Shown here: positions 10,321 to 18,891 of the stretch, piece after piece | Numbering within the stretch: the first letter of the stretch is position 1 | How the letters are laid out: every line of letters begins with the position of its first letter | Assembly: GCF_031954525.1 (NCBI RefSeq) | Contig: NZ_CP134867.1 | Coordinates: 4,931,956 to 4,995,955 of the forward strand | Direction of reading: 5' to 3' | DNA: 64,000 bases | DNA from: Dyella sp. BiH032 | Lineage (GTDB): Bacteria > Pseudomonadota > Gammaproteobacteria > Xanthomonadales > Rhodanobacteraceae | Translations under genes and position numbers: made by a program | The notes under the pieces: generated by a model | What the model saw: only the letters and a program-made list of their open reading frames with translations | Told to the model about the DNA's origin: nothing | The model's database searches: none

Positions 10321-10940
10321 CAGTCGCGATAGCGCCGCTTGGCCCACGCAAGGGTCGGGCCGTAGACGCACATCAGTGCGGGAAACACCAGCAGCAGCGC
10401 CGTGCCGTCCAGCGCGATCACCTTGGCGGCGGCGAGGAAACCCGTGGCCACGCTAACCACGGCCACCACACCGGCGGCGAACGCCAGCGCCTGCAAGTGC
10501 AGGCGCTGCATGAACTCGTCGCTGGCCATGACGTAGCGAAACAGCGAGAACGCCATCGCGGCGACCGGCAGCGCGGGCAGCAAGGCGATCAGTCCCTTGA
10601 GCCAGAGCGCACCGACGGTCCTGTGCAAGGGCCAGGCGAACAACATGATGGCGAAGTACACCGCCATCGCCGGCACGAACTCGGCGAGGTAGCGGCGATC
10701 CTCCCGCCGCATCTCGCCCTCCGCCTCGACGCAGGCGGCCGCGCGCGACACGTACGCCAGTACCCAGGTCAGCCCGATCAGCAGGACTAGGCCCAGGAGC
10801 CGTAGGCCGAGGCCCGGCGCCTGCAGCGTCGCCGCCAGGGTGACGAAGTAGCCGCCCATGACCAGCGCCAGCGCCGCGCGCCGTCCCCAGGCCGGCCAGG
10901 CGGCCATGCGCTTGGTCAGACGCTCCATGCTCCCCTCCAT
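10320..10940 (-). CDS. Multi-pass membrane protein paired with the XRE regulator
   Basis: About 207 residues with roughly six predicted transmembrane segments, such as ALALVMGGYFVTLAATL, LLGLVLLIGLTWVLAY, LIALLPALPVAAMAF and ALLLVFPALMCVYGP. No catalytic motif is seen. Proteins of this kind commonly sit directly upstream of a short XRE regulator, but their function is not known. In-frame ATGs occur at 10973, 10940 and 10928; 10940 is chosen because 10973 lies within the promoter palindrome. It is coupled to the regulator gene by a one-base overlap. Confidence 0.75.
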   Translation of the reverse strand: MEGSMERLTKRMAAWPAWGRRAALALVMGGYFVTLAATLQAPGLGLRLLGLVLLIGLTWVLAYVSRAAACVEAEGEMRREDRRYLAEFVPAMAVYFAIMLFAWPLHRTVGALWLKGLIALLPALPVAAMAFSLFRYVMASDEFMQRLHLQALAFAAGVVAVVSVATGFLAAAKVIALDGTALLLVFPALMCVYGPTLAWAKRRYRD

Positions 10941-10968
10941 GCTTAGCCCCCCTTTAGGCGCCCGCCGT

Positions 10969-11028
10969 GTCAAGCGAGCTTGACATGATGCTAGGCGCGC
11001 CCCTGCCCCGTGTCAAGCATGCTTGACA
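10969..11028 (-). promoter_or_regulatory. Promoter with two palindromic operators for the XRE operon
   Basis: On the minus strand TTGACA (11011-11016), a 17-base spacer and TAGCAT (10988-10993) form a good sigma-70 promoter. TGTCAAGCATGCTTGACA (11011-11028) is a perfect 18-bp palindrome covering the -35. GTCAAGCGAGCTTGAC (10969-10984) has the same arms and lies across the start point. Their centres are 43 bp apart, about four helical turns. Confidence 0.8.
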
Positions 11029-11095
11029 AGCCCCCATGGAAACCGTGGCCATCGGGTCAGATTTGTTAAGCACGGCAGCCACTTGGACGCCCTTG

Positions 11096-11223
11096 GTCAC
11101 TTTTTGACGCTATGGGACCTCGACATCTTTTTGACGCGGCTTAACGAGAGAGACGTAAATTCCGTGAGACACTTCTCAAAACTAAGTGAGAACTAGGTCA
11201 CGTTTTTTGGCATGGCTTCTGCA
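11096..11223 (+). promoter_or_regulatory. Candidate sigma-54 promoter and activator sites for the fimbrial operon
   Basis: TTGGCATGGCTTCTGCA at 11207-11223 matches the -24/-12 sigma-54 consensus with correct GG-to-GC spacing and two mismatches (T for C and C for T). Upstream are GTCACTTTTTGAC (11096-11108), a second CTTTTTGACGC about 30 bases later, and the inverted repeat TTCTCA-N8-TGAGAA (11173-11192). These are possible sites for an enhancer-binding protein. The pilin ATG is about 143 bases downstream. The rest of this roughly 340-base gap holds nothing I recognise. Confidence 0.45.
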
Positions 11224-11366
11224 TGAGGCCGCTCGCCATCGAGGAAGGGCTCCGGCAGCGCCCGTCTCCTCGACGACAAGACGCAGGGGGACGAGACACC
11301 AAGCCCGCGTCCGGAACGCAACGAATCTGCCGTACCCACCCAAAACCGTTTAAGGACTAAGGCCCG

Positions 11367-11906
11367 ATGAGCAAGAACGTCATTGCCACCGCCCTGATCG
11401 CCGCCCTGGGCTTCGCCGCCCTGGCCCCGAATCAGGCTTCCGCCGCCGACGGCACCATCAACATCACCGGCTCGGTCAACGCCTCCACCTGCAAGATCAA
11501 TGGCGGCAACAGCCCGGCCACCGTCAACGTGGCCCTCCCGACCGTGTCCACCACGTCGCTGAGCGCCTCCGGCCAGACCGCCGGCCGCACCGCCTTCGCG
11601 CTGAACCTGACTAACTGCGGTTCCCTGACCAAGGCCCAGACCTTCTTCGAGCCGGGCCCGACCATCATGGCCGACGGCAACCTGAAGAACGCCTCGGGCA
11701 CCGCCACCGGCGTGGAAGTGCAGCTGCTCAACAGCGACTTCACCACGATCAACCTGGCCGGCACGGCCTCCACGCAGTCCTCGCAGCAGGCCACGCTGAC
11801 CAGCGGCGCCGGTTCCCTGAACTACTACGCGCAGTACTTCGCGACCGCCGCCGCCGGCGCCGGTACCGTGAGCACCAGCGTGCAGTTCACGATGCTGTAC
11901 CAGTAA
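11367..11906 (+). CDS. Major fimbrial subunit (type 1 pilin family)
   Basis: A 179-residue secreted protein: signal peptide ending ...NQASA, then a pilin domain opening with DGTINITGSVNASTCKING. The donor-strand-like N-terminus, two cysteines (Cys in STCKI and in LTNCGS) forming the usual disulfide, and the C-terminal beta-zipper STSVQFTMLYQ ending in the penultimate tyrosine are hallmarks of chaperone-usher pilins. It is first in the operon with the chaperone, usher and adhesin and is probably the most abundant shaft protein. A 111-base gap precedes the chaperone gene. Confidence 0.92.
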   Translation: MSKNVIATALIAALGFAALAPNQASAADGTINITGSVNASTCKINGGNSPATVNVALPTVSTTSLSASGQTAGRTAFALNLTNCGSLTKAQTFFEPGPTIMADGNLKNASGTATGVEVQLLNSDFTTINLAGTASTQSSQQATLTSGAGSLNYYAQYFATAAAGAGTVSTSVQFTMLYQ

Positions 11907-12017
11907 GACCCGCGGCAACGCGGTGTTGTAAGAGGCAAGTCCGCGCCGGAACCCCGAGCGGTTCCGGCGCTCTCCGCCGCCAGGCGGCGGATTCTGATTT
12001 CGCAGCGAGGGAAACCC

Positions 12018-12755
12018 ATGAGGAAGTTCGTCTGCGCCCTGGGCGCGGGCCTGCTGGCCCTGTGCCTCGGCGCCCCGGCCGCGCACGCTAATGTGCTGAT
12101 CGGCGGCACCCGTGTCGTGTTCCCCGCGAAGGACGGCGAGGTCACCGTGCGCCTGACCAACGACAACGACCACCCCGTGCTGGTCGAGTCGTGGATCGAC
12201 CGCGGCGACGTGCATTCCACCCCCGAATCCGTCGATGTGCCGTTCCTGATCACGCCGCCGCTGTTCCGCATGGAGGCGAAGAAGGAACAGAGCCTGCGCA
12301 TCGTCTATACGCACGAGCAACTGCCCGCGGACCGCGAGTCCCTGTTCTGGCTCAACGTGCTCGAAGTGCCGCCCAAGCCCGCCGGCCCGCAGGCGGAAGG
12401 ACAGAACCTGCTGCAGCTGGCGCTGCGTTCGCGGCTGAAGCTGTTCTACCGCCCGGCCGGCCTGCAAGGCGATCCGCTGAAGGCGCCCTCCCAGCTCACC
12501 TGGAAGGTCGATGCCGACGGCAAGGCCCTGGTCGCGCACAACCCCACGCCGTTCCACATCACGATTTCCGAGATCTCGGTGAACGTCGGCGGCAAGAATG
12601 TGAGCGCGGAGCTGGGCATGGCCGCGCCGCTCTCCGACCTGCGCCTGCCGCTGGCCGCCGGCGCGCCGCGTCCGACCGCCGGCAGCGCGGTGAAGTACAC
12701 GGCCATCAACGACTACGGCGCCGCCGACAGCTACACGGGTACGGTCGCGCCGTGA
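12018..12755 (+). CDS. Periplasmic fimbrial chaperone (PapD/FimC family)
   Basis: The 245-residue protein has a signal peptide (to AAHA) and two Ig-like domains. The first contains GTRVVFPAKDGEVTVRLTND and the donor strand region PPLFRMEAKKEQSLRIVY, with alternating hydrophobic residues that complete pilin folds. The conserved ESLFWLNVLEVPPKP block and LALRSRLKLFYRPAGL follow, then the second domain. It delivers pilins to the usher. The final bases GTGA overlap the GTG start of the usher gene. Confidence 0.95.
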   Translation: MRKFVCALGAGLLALCLGAPAAHANVLIGGTRVVFPAKDGEVTVRLTNDNDHPVLVESWIDRGDVHSTPESVDVPFLITPPLFRMEAKKEQSLRIVYTHEQLPADRESLFWLNVLEVPPKPAGPQAEGQNLLQLALRSRLKLFYRPAGLQGDPLKAPSQLTWKVDADGKALVAHNPTPFHITISEISVNVGGKNVSAELGMAAPLSDLRLPLAAGAPRPTAGSAVKYTAINDYGAADSYTGTVAP

Positions 12756-15487
12756 GCTTCCTGCGCGCCAGGGACGGCCACGCCCGCGCCCTCGGCCATC
12801 CGGCCCGGCGCGCGCTGCTGTGCCTGGCGATCGCCGGCGCGCTCGGCCTGTCCCACGCGGCGACGGCGACGGACGCTTCGCCCAACGGTGCGTCCGCCTC
12901 CGCGGCGGTCGACGCCAGCTTCGACCGCAACCTGCTGTCGGGCGCCGGCCGCAACACCGGCGACATCAGCCGTTTCGAGCGCGGCCCAGTGATCATGCCG
13001 GGCACGTACCGCACCGATCTTTTCCTCAACGGCGCCTGGGTCGGCCGCGCCGACGTGCGCTTCGCTGCGCCGAAGCCGGACGCGGGCGCGATTCCCTGCC
13101 TCACCCGCGCGCTGTACGACCAGCTCGGACTGCCGCTGCAGAAGCTTTCCGCCGAACAGCAGGCCAGTCTCGCCGCCACGGGTTGCATCGACATCGGCGA
13201 ACTCATTCCCAGTGCAGCGATGAATTTCGACCAGCCGAACCTGCGGCTGGACGTGAGCATTCCGCAAGCCTGGCTGGGCACGCGCGCGCGCGGCTACGTC
13301 AGCCCGGAAAACTGGGACCGCGGCGTGAACGCGGCGCTGCTCAACTACAACTTCAACAGCTACCGCAGCACCAGCCGCGGCGTGAGCCAGACCTCGTCCT
13401 TTCTCGGCCTCAACGCGGGCCTGAACCTGGGCGGCTGGCAGCTGCGCCACGATTCGACGCTGCTGATGCAATCCGGTGCGGCTGGCACGCCTTCGCGCCG
13501 GCGCTGGCAGAACCTCGACACTTACCTGCGCCGCGACCTGCCCTCGTGGCGAGCACAGATGGTGATCGGCGATTCGTATACCGGCGGCGAACTGTTCGAC
13601 AGCGTCAGCCTGCGCGGCGTGCGCATCGCCACCGACGACCGCATGCTGCCGGACTCGATGCGCGGCTACGCGCCGACCGTGCGCGGCGTGGCGGAGACCA
13701 ACGCGAAGGTCACCGTGCGCCAGAACGGCGTGGTGCTGTACGAAACCACGGTCGCGCCGGGCCCGTTCACCATTGCCGACCTCTATGCCACCGGCTATGG
13801 CGGCGATCTCAACGTGACCGTGACGGAAGCGGACGGCCGTGTGCGCACCTTCGCCGTGCCCTACGCCTCGGTGCCGCAGCTGATGCGCCCTGGCGTCACG
13901 CGTTTTTCGGTGGCGGCGGGCGAGCTGCACGATGCCTCGATCCACGCGCGTCCGGCGCTGGCGCAGGCGACGATCCAGCACGGTTTCACCAATCTGCTCA
14001 CCGGCTATGCCGGCATCGTGGCCTCGTCCGGCTACGGCGCGGCGCTGCTGGGCGGCGCGCTCAATACCCGCTACGGCGCGCTGGCGCTGGACGTGACCGC
14101 GGCGCGCGCGGAGATCCCCAACCAGGCCACCCAGAACGGCCAGAGCGTGCGCCTGAGCTACAGCAAGATCCTGCCCGACAGCGATACCTCGTTCTCGCTG
14201 GCCACCTATCGCTATTCGACCAGCGGCTACCTCGGCCTGCGCGACGCCATGCTGGCGCGCGACCTGGCGCGCGGCTATCGCTACGTCGATCCGACCACGG
14301 TCAGCACGATCGACGGCGTCATCGTGAACAACGTGCTCACGCCCGAGCAGCGCAGAGCGCTGTCCGGCGACACGACCAACGACTTCACCGCCTACAGCAG
14401 CCAGCTCGACCGCCAGCGCAGCCGCTTCGACATCAACGTCAGCCAGCGGCTTGGCCAGCACGGCGGCTCGCTGTACGTGACCGGCTCGGCCGCCGATTAC
14501 TGGAACCGTCCCGGCACCGACGTGCAGTTCCAGCTCGGCTACAACAACACCTTCCGCCGCCTCAGCTACAACCTGTCGGCCACGCGCCTGCGCGATGCCT
14601 ACGGCCGCTACAGCAACCAGTTCTTCGCCAGCTTCACCTTGCCGCTGGGCGACAGCCTGCACGCGCCGATGTTCGGCGCCAGCCTCAACCGCGACAGCAG
14701 CGGCCGCACGATGGAACAGGCCACGCTGAGCGGCACCGCCGGCGTGGACAACCAGTTCAGCTACGGCGCCACCGCTTCGCACGACCACGGCGGCGGCAGC
14801 ACGGATACGGGCAGCTCGGGCACGGTCTACGGCGGATACCGCGGGCCGTACGCGCAGGTCAACGCCAGCTACGGCAGCGGCAAGGGCTACTCGCAAGGCT
14901 CGGTGAACCTGTCCGGTTCGATCGTGGCGCATGCCGGCGGCGTGGTGTTCGGCCAGCCGATGGGCGACACGGTGGCCATCATCGCTGCGCCGGATGCCGC
15001 GGGCGCGCGCGTGGTCAATGCCTCCGGCGTGCGGATCGGCCACGGCGGCTACGCGCTGGTGCCGTACCTGACGCCCTACAACCTCAACACCGTGCAGGTC
15101 GATCCGCGCGGCCTGCCGCTGTCGGTACAGCTGGACAGCACCAGCAGCCAGGTGGCGCCGCATGCGGGCGCGGTGGTGCTGGTGCGCTTCAAGACGTCGA
15201 GCGGCCGCTCGATGATCGTCCGCGTGCACCAGAGCGACGGCAAGCCGGTGCCGTTCGGCGCCGACGTGCTGGACGAGCAGGCGCGCAGCGTGGGCGTGGT
15301 CGGCCAGGCCGGACGCATCCTGGTCCGCGGCGCCAACGAAAGCGGCCGCCTGACCGTGCAGTGGACGGTCGGCGACGACCAGCCGGTGCGCTGCAGCTTC
15401 CCCTATCAGTTGCCGGCGGCCGCCAAGGGCCGCGGCGATGTCTACGAACAGATCGAGGCGACGTGCGCGCCGGGAGACAAGTCGTGA
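12752..15487 (+). CDS. Fimbrial outer-membrane usher (PapC/FimD family)
   Basis: A 911-residue usher, slightly longer than the usual 800-870. After a signal region (LCLAIAGALGLSHAATA) the N-terminal chaperone-binding domain (FDRNLLSGAG, TYRTDLFLNGAWVGRADV) is followed by the 24-strand barrel with its plug, for example MLPDSMRGYAPTVRGVAETN, VRQNGVVLYETTVAPGPF and the C-terminal domains GGYALVPYLTPYNLN. I chose the GTG at 12752, which overlaps the chaperone stop by 4 bp and places the signal peptide at the start. It forms the pore through which pilins are polymerised. Confidence 0.95.
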   Translation: MSFLRARDGHARALGHPARRALLCLAIAGALGLSHAATATDASPNGASASAAVDASFDRNLLSGAGRNTGDISRFERGPVIMPGTYRTDLFLNGAWVGRADVRFAAPKPDAGAIPCLTRALYDQLGLPLQKLSAEQQASLAATGCIDIGELIPSAAMNFDQPNLRLDVSIPQAWLGTRARGYVSPENWDRGVNAALLNYNFNSYRSTSRGVSQTSSFLGLNAGLNLGGWQLRHDSTLLMQSGAAGTPSRRRWQNLDTYLRRDLPSWRAQMVIGDSYTGGELFDSVSLRGVRIATDDRMLPDSMRGYAPTVRGVAETNAKVTVRQNGVVLYETTVAPGPFTIADLYATGYGGDLNVTVTEADGRVRTFAVPYASVPQLMRPGVTRFSVAAGELHDASIHARPALAQATIQHGFTNLLTGYAGIVASSGYGAALLGGALNTRYGALALDVTAARAEIPNQATQNGQSVRLSYSKILPDSDTSFSLATYRYSTSGYLGLRDAMLARDLARGYRYVDPTTVSTIDGVIVNNVLTPEQRRALSGDTTNDFTAYSSQLDRQRSRFDINVSQRLGQHGGSLYVTGSAADYWNRPGTDVQFQLGYNNTFRRLSYNLSATRLRDAYGRYSNQFFASFTLPLGDSLHAPMFGASLNRDSSGRTMEQATLSGTAGVDNQFSYGATASHDHGGGSTDTGSSGTVYGGYRGPYAQVNASYGSGKGYSQGSVNLSGSIVAHAGGVVFGQPMGDTVAIIAAPDAAGARVVNASGVRIGHGGYALVPYLTPYNLNTVQVDPRGLPLSVQLDSTSSQVAPHAGAVVLVRFKTSSGRSMIVRVHQSDGKPVPFGADVLDEQARSVGVVGQAGRILVRGANESGRLTVQWTVGDDQPVRCSFPYQLPAAAKGRGDVYEQIEATCAPGDKS

Positions 15488-16428
15488 TGCGCCGGGTTCT
15501 GCTCTTGCTGCTGACGATCGTGCTCGGGCTGCCGCTCGCGGCGCAGGCCCGCTGCAGCTTCACCAGCGGCGGTACGGCGAACGTCAATATCTCGTTCCCC
15601 AACTCCACCATCACGATCGATCCCAATCTGCCGGTGGGCGCCGTGCTGGCGACCTCCGCGCAGTTCTCGCCCTCGCCCGTCTCGCAGATCTCGTGCACCG
15701 GCACCACCGCGATCGGCGTGCAGAACGTCGCCGGCAGCCAGCCGAGTTCAGGGTCGATCATCTTCCCGACCGGCGTGGCCGGCATCGGCTACCGGGTGAC
15801 CCACCCGGATACCTCCAACTACCTCGCGGCCTATCCGGGGGATTCGATCGCCTCGGGCAGCTACCAGATGTCGGTGACGTCGGGACTGGAGTTCGTCAAG
15901 ACCGGCCCCATCGCCAACGGGGCGACGGTGAGCAGCGGCACCATGGGCTACTGGCGGTACGACAGCAACAGCAATTCGCGGATCGAGAACTTCAACCTCG
16001 GCACCACGCTGACCTTCATGTTTCCCTCGTGCTCGGTCAACACGAGCACGATCAACGTCACCTTGCCCACCGTTTCGAATACCGCATTCAACGGCGTGGG
16101 TACCGTCGCCGGCGCGACGGTGGTGCCGATCTCGCTGCAATGCGCCTCGGGCAGTCAGCTGTACATCCAGTTCGATACGGCCAATCCGGTCGGCGGCGCC
16201 ACCGGTGTGATCGCGCCGGCGACGGGCACTGGCCGCGCCAAGAACATCGGCGTGCAGTTGATCAATCAGAGTTTCACGCCGGTGACGTTCGGTACGCCGG
16301 CTTTGGTCGGCGCCACGCCGGACGGTCCGTTGAACCTCACCTACTACGCGCGCTATTACCAGACGGCCACGCCGGTAGCGGCGGGTACGGTCAGTGCGAC
16401 GGCGACGTTCACCCTGACGTACCAGTGA
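15487..16428 (+). CDS. Two-domain fimbrial tip adhesin
   Basis: 313 residues: signal peptide (VLLLLLTIVLGLPLAAQA), an N-terminal cysteine-containing lectin-like domain (CSFTSGG ... QISCTGTTAIGVQN ... MGYWRYDSNSN), then a C-terminal pilin domain from about PSCSVNTSTINVTLPTVSN to the closing ATATFTLTYQ. This two-domain layout is that of tip adhesins such as FimH. The ligand is unknown. The ATG overlaps the usher stop in TGATG; an in-frame GTG one codon earlier is also possible. It is the last plus-strand gene of the fimbrial operon. Confidence 0.85.
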   Translation: MRRVLLLLLTIVLGLPLAAQARCSFTSGGTANVNISFPNSTITIDPNLPVGAVLATSAQFSPSPVSQISCTGTTAIGVQNVAGSQPSSGSIIFPTGVAGIGYRVTHPDTSNYLAAYPGDSIASGSYQMSVTSGLEFVKTGPIANGATVSSGTMGYWRYDSNSNSRIENFNLGTTLTFMFPSCSVNTSTINVTLPTVSNTAFNGVGTVAGATVVPISLQCASGSQLYIQFDTANPVGGATGVIAPATGTGRAKNIGVQLINQSFTPVTFGTPALVGATPDGPLNLTYYARYYQTATPVAAGTVSATATFTLTYQ

Positions 16429-16432
16429 CGCT

Positions 16433-16777
16433 TCAGTCGTAGGTCTGGGTGACCAGCGTCGGCTGCGCGCTCAAGTATTGGGCGAAGTAGACGATTAAGG
16501 GGTCTGAGGCGAGCGGCGTGCCGACGGTGTTGTTCACCGACAGCGCATACGACTGCGCGAGCTGCCCGGGGGTGGCGTTGGCGCGCTCCGAGCAATGGAA
16601 GCGCACGGGCGCCACCGCGCCCTGCGCGCTGCCGATGCGCTCGGCGCCTACCGAGCACGTGGGTTCGACGACCGCGCCGGAAAAGACGATCGTCCCGCCG
16701 TCGGCCATCGCCGCGGCCGGAGCCAGGGCCATCGCGACCAGGCCCACCACCAGCGTCTTGCGTATCCAGATCCGCAT
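16433..16777 (-). CDS. Minor fimbrial subunit-like protein, convergent to the operon
   Basis: A 114-residue secreted protein: signal peptide MRIWIRKTLVVGLVAMALAP..AMA, then GTIVFSGAVVEPTCSVGAER, the typical start of a short pilin domain, and two cysteines (PTCSV, FHCSE). It is shorter than the main pilin, and its C-terminus lacks the usual Tyr-rich zipper. I chose the ATG at 16777, which follows GGGAGGGCGGT on the minus strand. It is convergent with the adhesin gene, only 4 bases apart, so it is transcribed separately; a perfect CRP/Clp site lies about 100 bases upstream. It could be a terminator or minor pilin. Confidence 0.7.
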   Translation of the reverse strand: MRIWIRKTLVVGLVAMALAPAAAMADGGTIVFSGAVVEPTCSVGAERIGSAQGAVAPVRFHCSERANATPGQLAQSYALSVNNTVGTPLASDPLIVYFAQYLSAQPTLVTQTYD

Positions 16778-16875
16778 ACCGCCCTCCCGCGCCCCCTGAA
16801 ACGGATGAGCGCTTTTCCGGTCTGTCGGCTGCCGGCGACCGGGCTTTAATGGCAAACCCGATGGCCGTCTGGATT

Positions 16876-16891
16876 TGTGATGAACATCACA
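16876..16891. promoter_or_regulatory. Perfect CRP/Clp-type binding site
   Basis: TGTGATGAACATCACA is a perfect palindrome matching the CRP consensus TGTGA-N6-TCACA, which Xanthomonadales Clp also uses. It lies 99 bases upstream of the minor pilin start on the minus strand. The remaining intergenic sequence to 17084 holds nothing else I can name. Confidence 0.65.
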
Positions 16892-17084
16892 ATGCGCGAG
16901 CGTATGTCGTCAGGCCTATGCCGAAAGGTTTCAGGCCTGTCAGTGACTTACATCAATGTCATGCTGCCGGATCGTGGTAGCGCACCTAGGTGCCCGCCGG
17001 CACGTGGCTTTACCGCCGAAGCGACCGGGAGAGGAACGCGGGCACGCCGCGGCGAAAAGACGCCGCGATGCAGTAGGGCCCGGC

Positions 17085-17831
17085 TCAGCGGGAGGAGATG
17101 TACTTCTCGCGACGGATCTGCGGCACCGGCAGGCCGTATTCCTTCAGCGCATTGAAAGCGCCGTCGACCATGTTGGGATTGCCGCAGAGATAGGCGATGT
17201 CGCGGTCCGCGCTGGGCGAAAGCTCGGCCAGCACGCCCTGCACATGGCCGCTGCGGTCGTGCGGACGCGGCTCGGCGCGCGCCTGACGGCTGAGGCAGGG
17301 GTGGAAGGAGAAACCCGGGTTCTCGCGGGCGAAGGCTTCGAATTCGTCGCCGTACAAGAGCTCGGTTTCATTGCGGGCGCCGTACAACAGGGCCACCTCG
17401 CGCCCGCCCTTGGCGAGCAACTCGCGCAGCAACGGCAGCATGGCGCGGTACGGCGTGACGCCCGTGCCGGTGGCCAGCAACAAATAGCGCGGGTGCGCGT
17501 CGCCCGGCTGCAGGCAGAAGCGGCCGTAGGGGCCGCTGGCCTCGATGGTCTGGCCCTGCTCCAGGCTGCCCAGCAACTTGGTGGCTGCGCCGCCTTCGAC
17601 GTAGCTCACGGCGATCTCGATGCGCTGCACCGGCGAATGGCCATCGCCCACGGTGGCGATGGAATAGCTGCGCTTGGTCGGCGCGCCGTCGTCGTAGTGG
17701 AAGTGCACCTGCAGGAACTGCCCGGGCACAAAGGCGAGCGCCTGCCCGTCCTCGCGCTCGAACACGAGATGGCGCACGGTGGGCGCCAGCATGTAGCTGT
17801 CGACGAGGCGGAGCGTGAAATGGTCGGCCAT
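17085..17831 (-). CDS. fpr: Ferredoxin--NADP reductase
   Basis: The 248-residue flavoprotein transfers electrons between NADPH and ferredoxin or flavodoxin. The FAD-binding motif is TKRSYSIATV, the phosphate-binding stretch GGAATKLLGSLEQG, the NADP-binding loop LLLATGTGVTPYRAML, and the C-terminal part includes AYLCGNPNMVDGAF. The C-terminus ending in REKYISSR resembles bacterial Fpr proteins of the Azotobacter type. It is monocistronic and divergent from the YadG-like ABC transporter gene. Confidence 0.9.
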   Translation of the reverse strand: MADHFTLRLVDSYMLAPTVRHLVFEREDGQALAFVPGQFLQVHFHYDDGAPTKRSYSIATVGDGHSPVQRIEIAVSYVEGGAATKLLGSLEQGQTIEASGPYGRFCLQPGDAHPRYLLLATGTGVTPYRAMLPLLRELLAKGGREVALLYGARNETELLYGDEFEAFARENPGFSFHPCLSRQARAEPRPHDRSGHVQGVLAELSPSADRDIAYLCGNPNMVDGAFNALKEYGLPVPQIRREKYISSR

Positions 17832-17889
17832 GGGAATCCGGGAAACAGTGAGTGCGCCCCGCGGAACCGGCCGGCGGGAACCAGCCCGC

Positions 17890-17895
17890 TATAAT
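17890..17895 (+). promoter_or_regulatory. -10-like element of the yadGH promoter
   Basis: A perfect TATAAT lies 27 bases upstream of the yadG-like ATG, which would give a very short leader. No convincing -35 is visible at 16-18 bases upstream. Confidence 0.4.
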
Positions 17896-17922
17896 AAGAG
17901 GCTGGCCCCTTCGGTGCAGCCC

Positions 17923-18891
17923 ATGCCCACCCAGCCATCCTCATCCGCACCCGCACTCGTCGTCGACAACTTGCGCAAGACCTACGGCAATGGCGTCGAA
18001 GCCCTCAAGGGCGTCAGCCTGACCGTGGAACCGGGCGACTTCTTCGCCCTGCTCGGCCCCAATGGCGCGGGCAAGTCCACCCTGATCGGCATCCTTTCCT
18101 CGCTCGTCAACGCCAGCAGCGGCGACGCGCGCATCTTCGGCGTCTCGGTCAACCAGCAGCGCGGCAAGGCCATGCAGCTGATCGGCCTGGTGCCGCAGGA
18201 AATCAACTTCAACGTGTTCGAGAAGCCGTTCGACATCTGCGTGAACGAAGCCGGTTTCTACGGCATCCCGCGCCGCGTCGCGACGGAACGCGCGGAGAAG
18301 TACCTGCGCGAGCTGCGCCTGTGGGACAAGGCCCAGGAACAGGCCCGCACGCTCTCCGGCGGCATGAAGCGCCGCCTGATGATCGCCCGCGCGATGATGA
18401 ACGAGCCGAAGCTGCTGATCCTCGACGAGCCCACCGCGGGCGTGGACATCGAGATCCGCCGCTCCATGTGGCAGTTCGTCAGCGGCATCAACGCCGCCGG
18501 CACCACGGTGATCCTCACCACGCACTACCTGGAGGAAGCCGAGCAGCTGTGCCGCAACATAGCGATCATCGACCGCGGCACCATCGTGGAAAACACCACG
18601 ATGAAGCGCCTGCTCGCCACGCTCGACTCCGAGACCTTCGTGCTCGACGTCGCCGACGTGCCCGGCGAACTGCCGGCGCTGGCCGGCGTGAACCTGCGCC
18701 GCGTGGACGACCACACGCTGGAAGCGGAAATGTCGCGCGCGCACGACCTCAACTCGATGTTCACCGCACTGTCCTCGCACGGCGTCACCGTCACCTCGAT
18801 GCGCAACAAGACCAACCGATTGGAAGAACTGTTCGTCCGCCTGGTGGAACAGGGCCGCAGCGCCAAGGCCGCACAGGAGCAGGTCGCATGA
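17923..18891 (+). CDS. ABC transporter ATP-binding protein (YadG-like)
   Basis: A 322-residue ATPase with Walker A GPNGAGKSTL, signature TLSGGMKRRLMIARAM, Walker B LLILDEPTAGVD and switch His in ILTTHYLEEAEQL. A C-terminal extension of about 90 residues (SETFVLDVADVPGELPAL ... NRLEELFVRLVEQG) is usual in drug/polysaccharide-type ABC-2 ATPases. The ATG at 17923 directly precedes the family start. It overlaps the permease gene by 4 bp (ATGA). YadGH function is not established; export of a small molecule or lipid is inferred. Confidence 0.9.
   Translation: MPTQPSSSAPALVVDNLRKTYGNGVEALKGVSLTVEPGDFFALLGPNGAGKSTLIGILSSLVNASSGDARIFGVSVNQQRGKAMQLIGLVPQEINFNVFEKPFDICVNEAGFYGIPRRVATERAEKYLRELRLWDKAQEQARTLSGGMKRRLMIARAMMNEPKLLILDEPTAGVDIEIRRSMWQFVSGINAAGTTVILTTHYLEEAEQLCRNIAIIDRGTIVENTTMKRLLATLDSETFVLDVADVPGELPALAGVNLRRVDDHTLEAEMSRAHDLNSMFTALSSHGVTVTSMRNKTNRLEELFVRLVEQGRSAKAAQEQVA

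Noticed and set aside
12820..15486. Long open frame overlapping the usher and running in frame into the adhesin
   Set aside because: The part before 15487 is Arg/Pro-rich and without domains, while the usher frame is clearly coding. Only the segment from 15487, with a signal peptide, is real.
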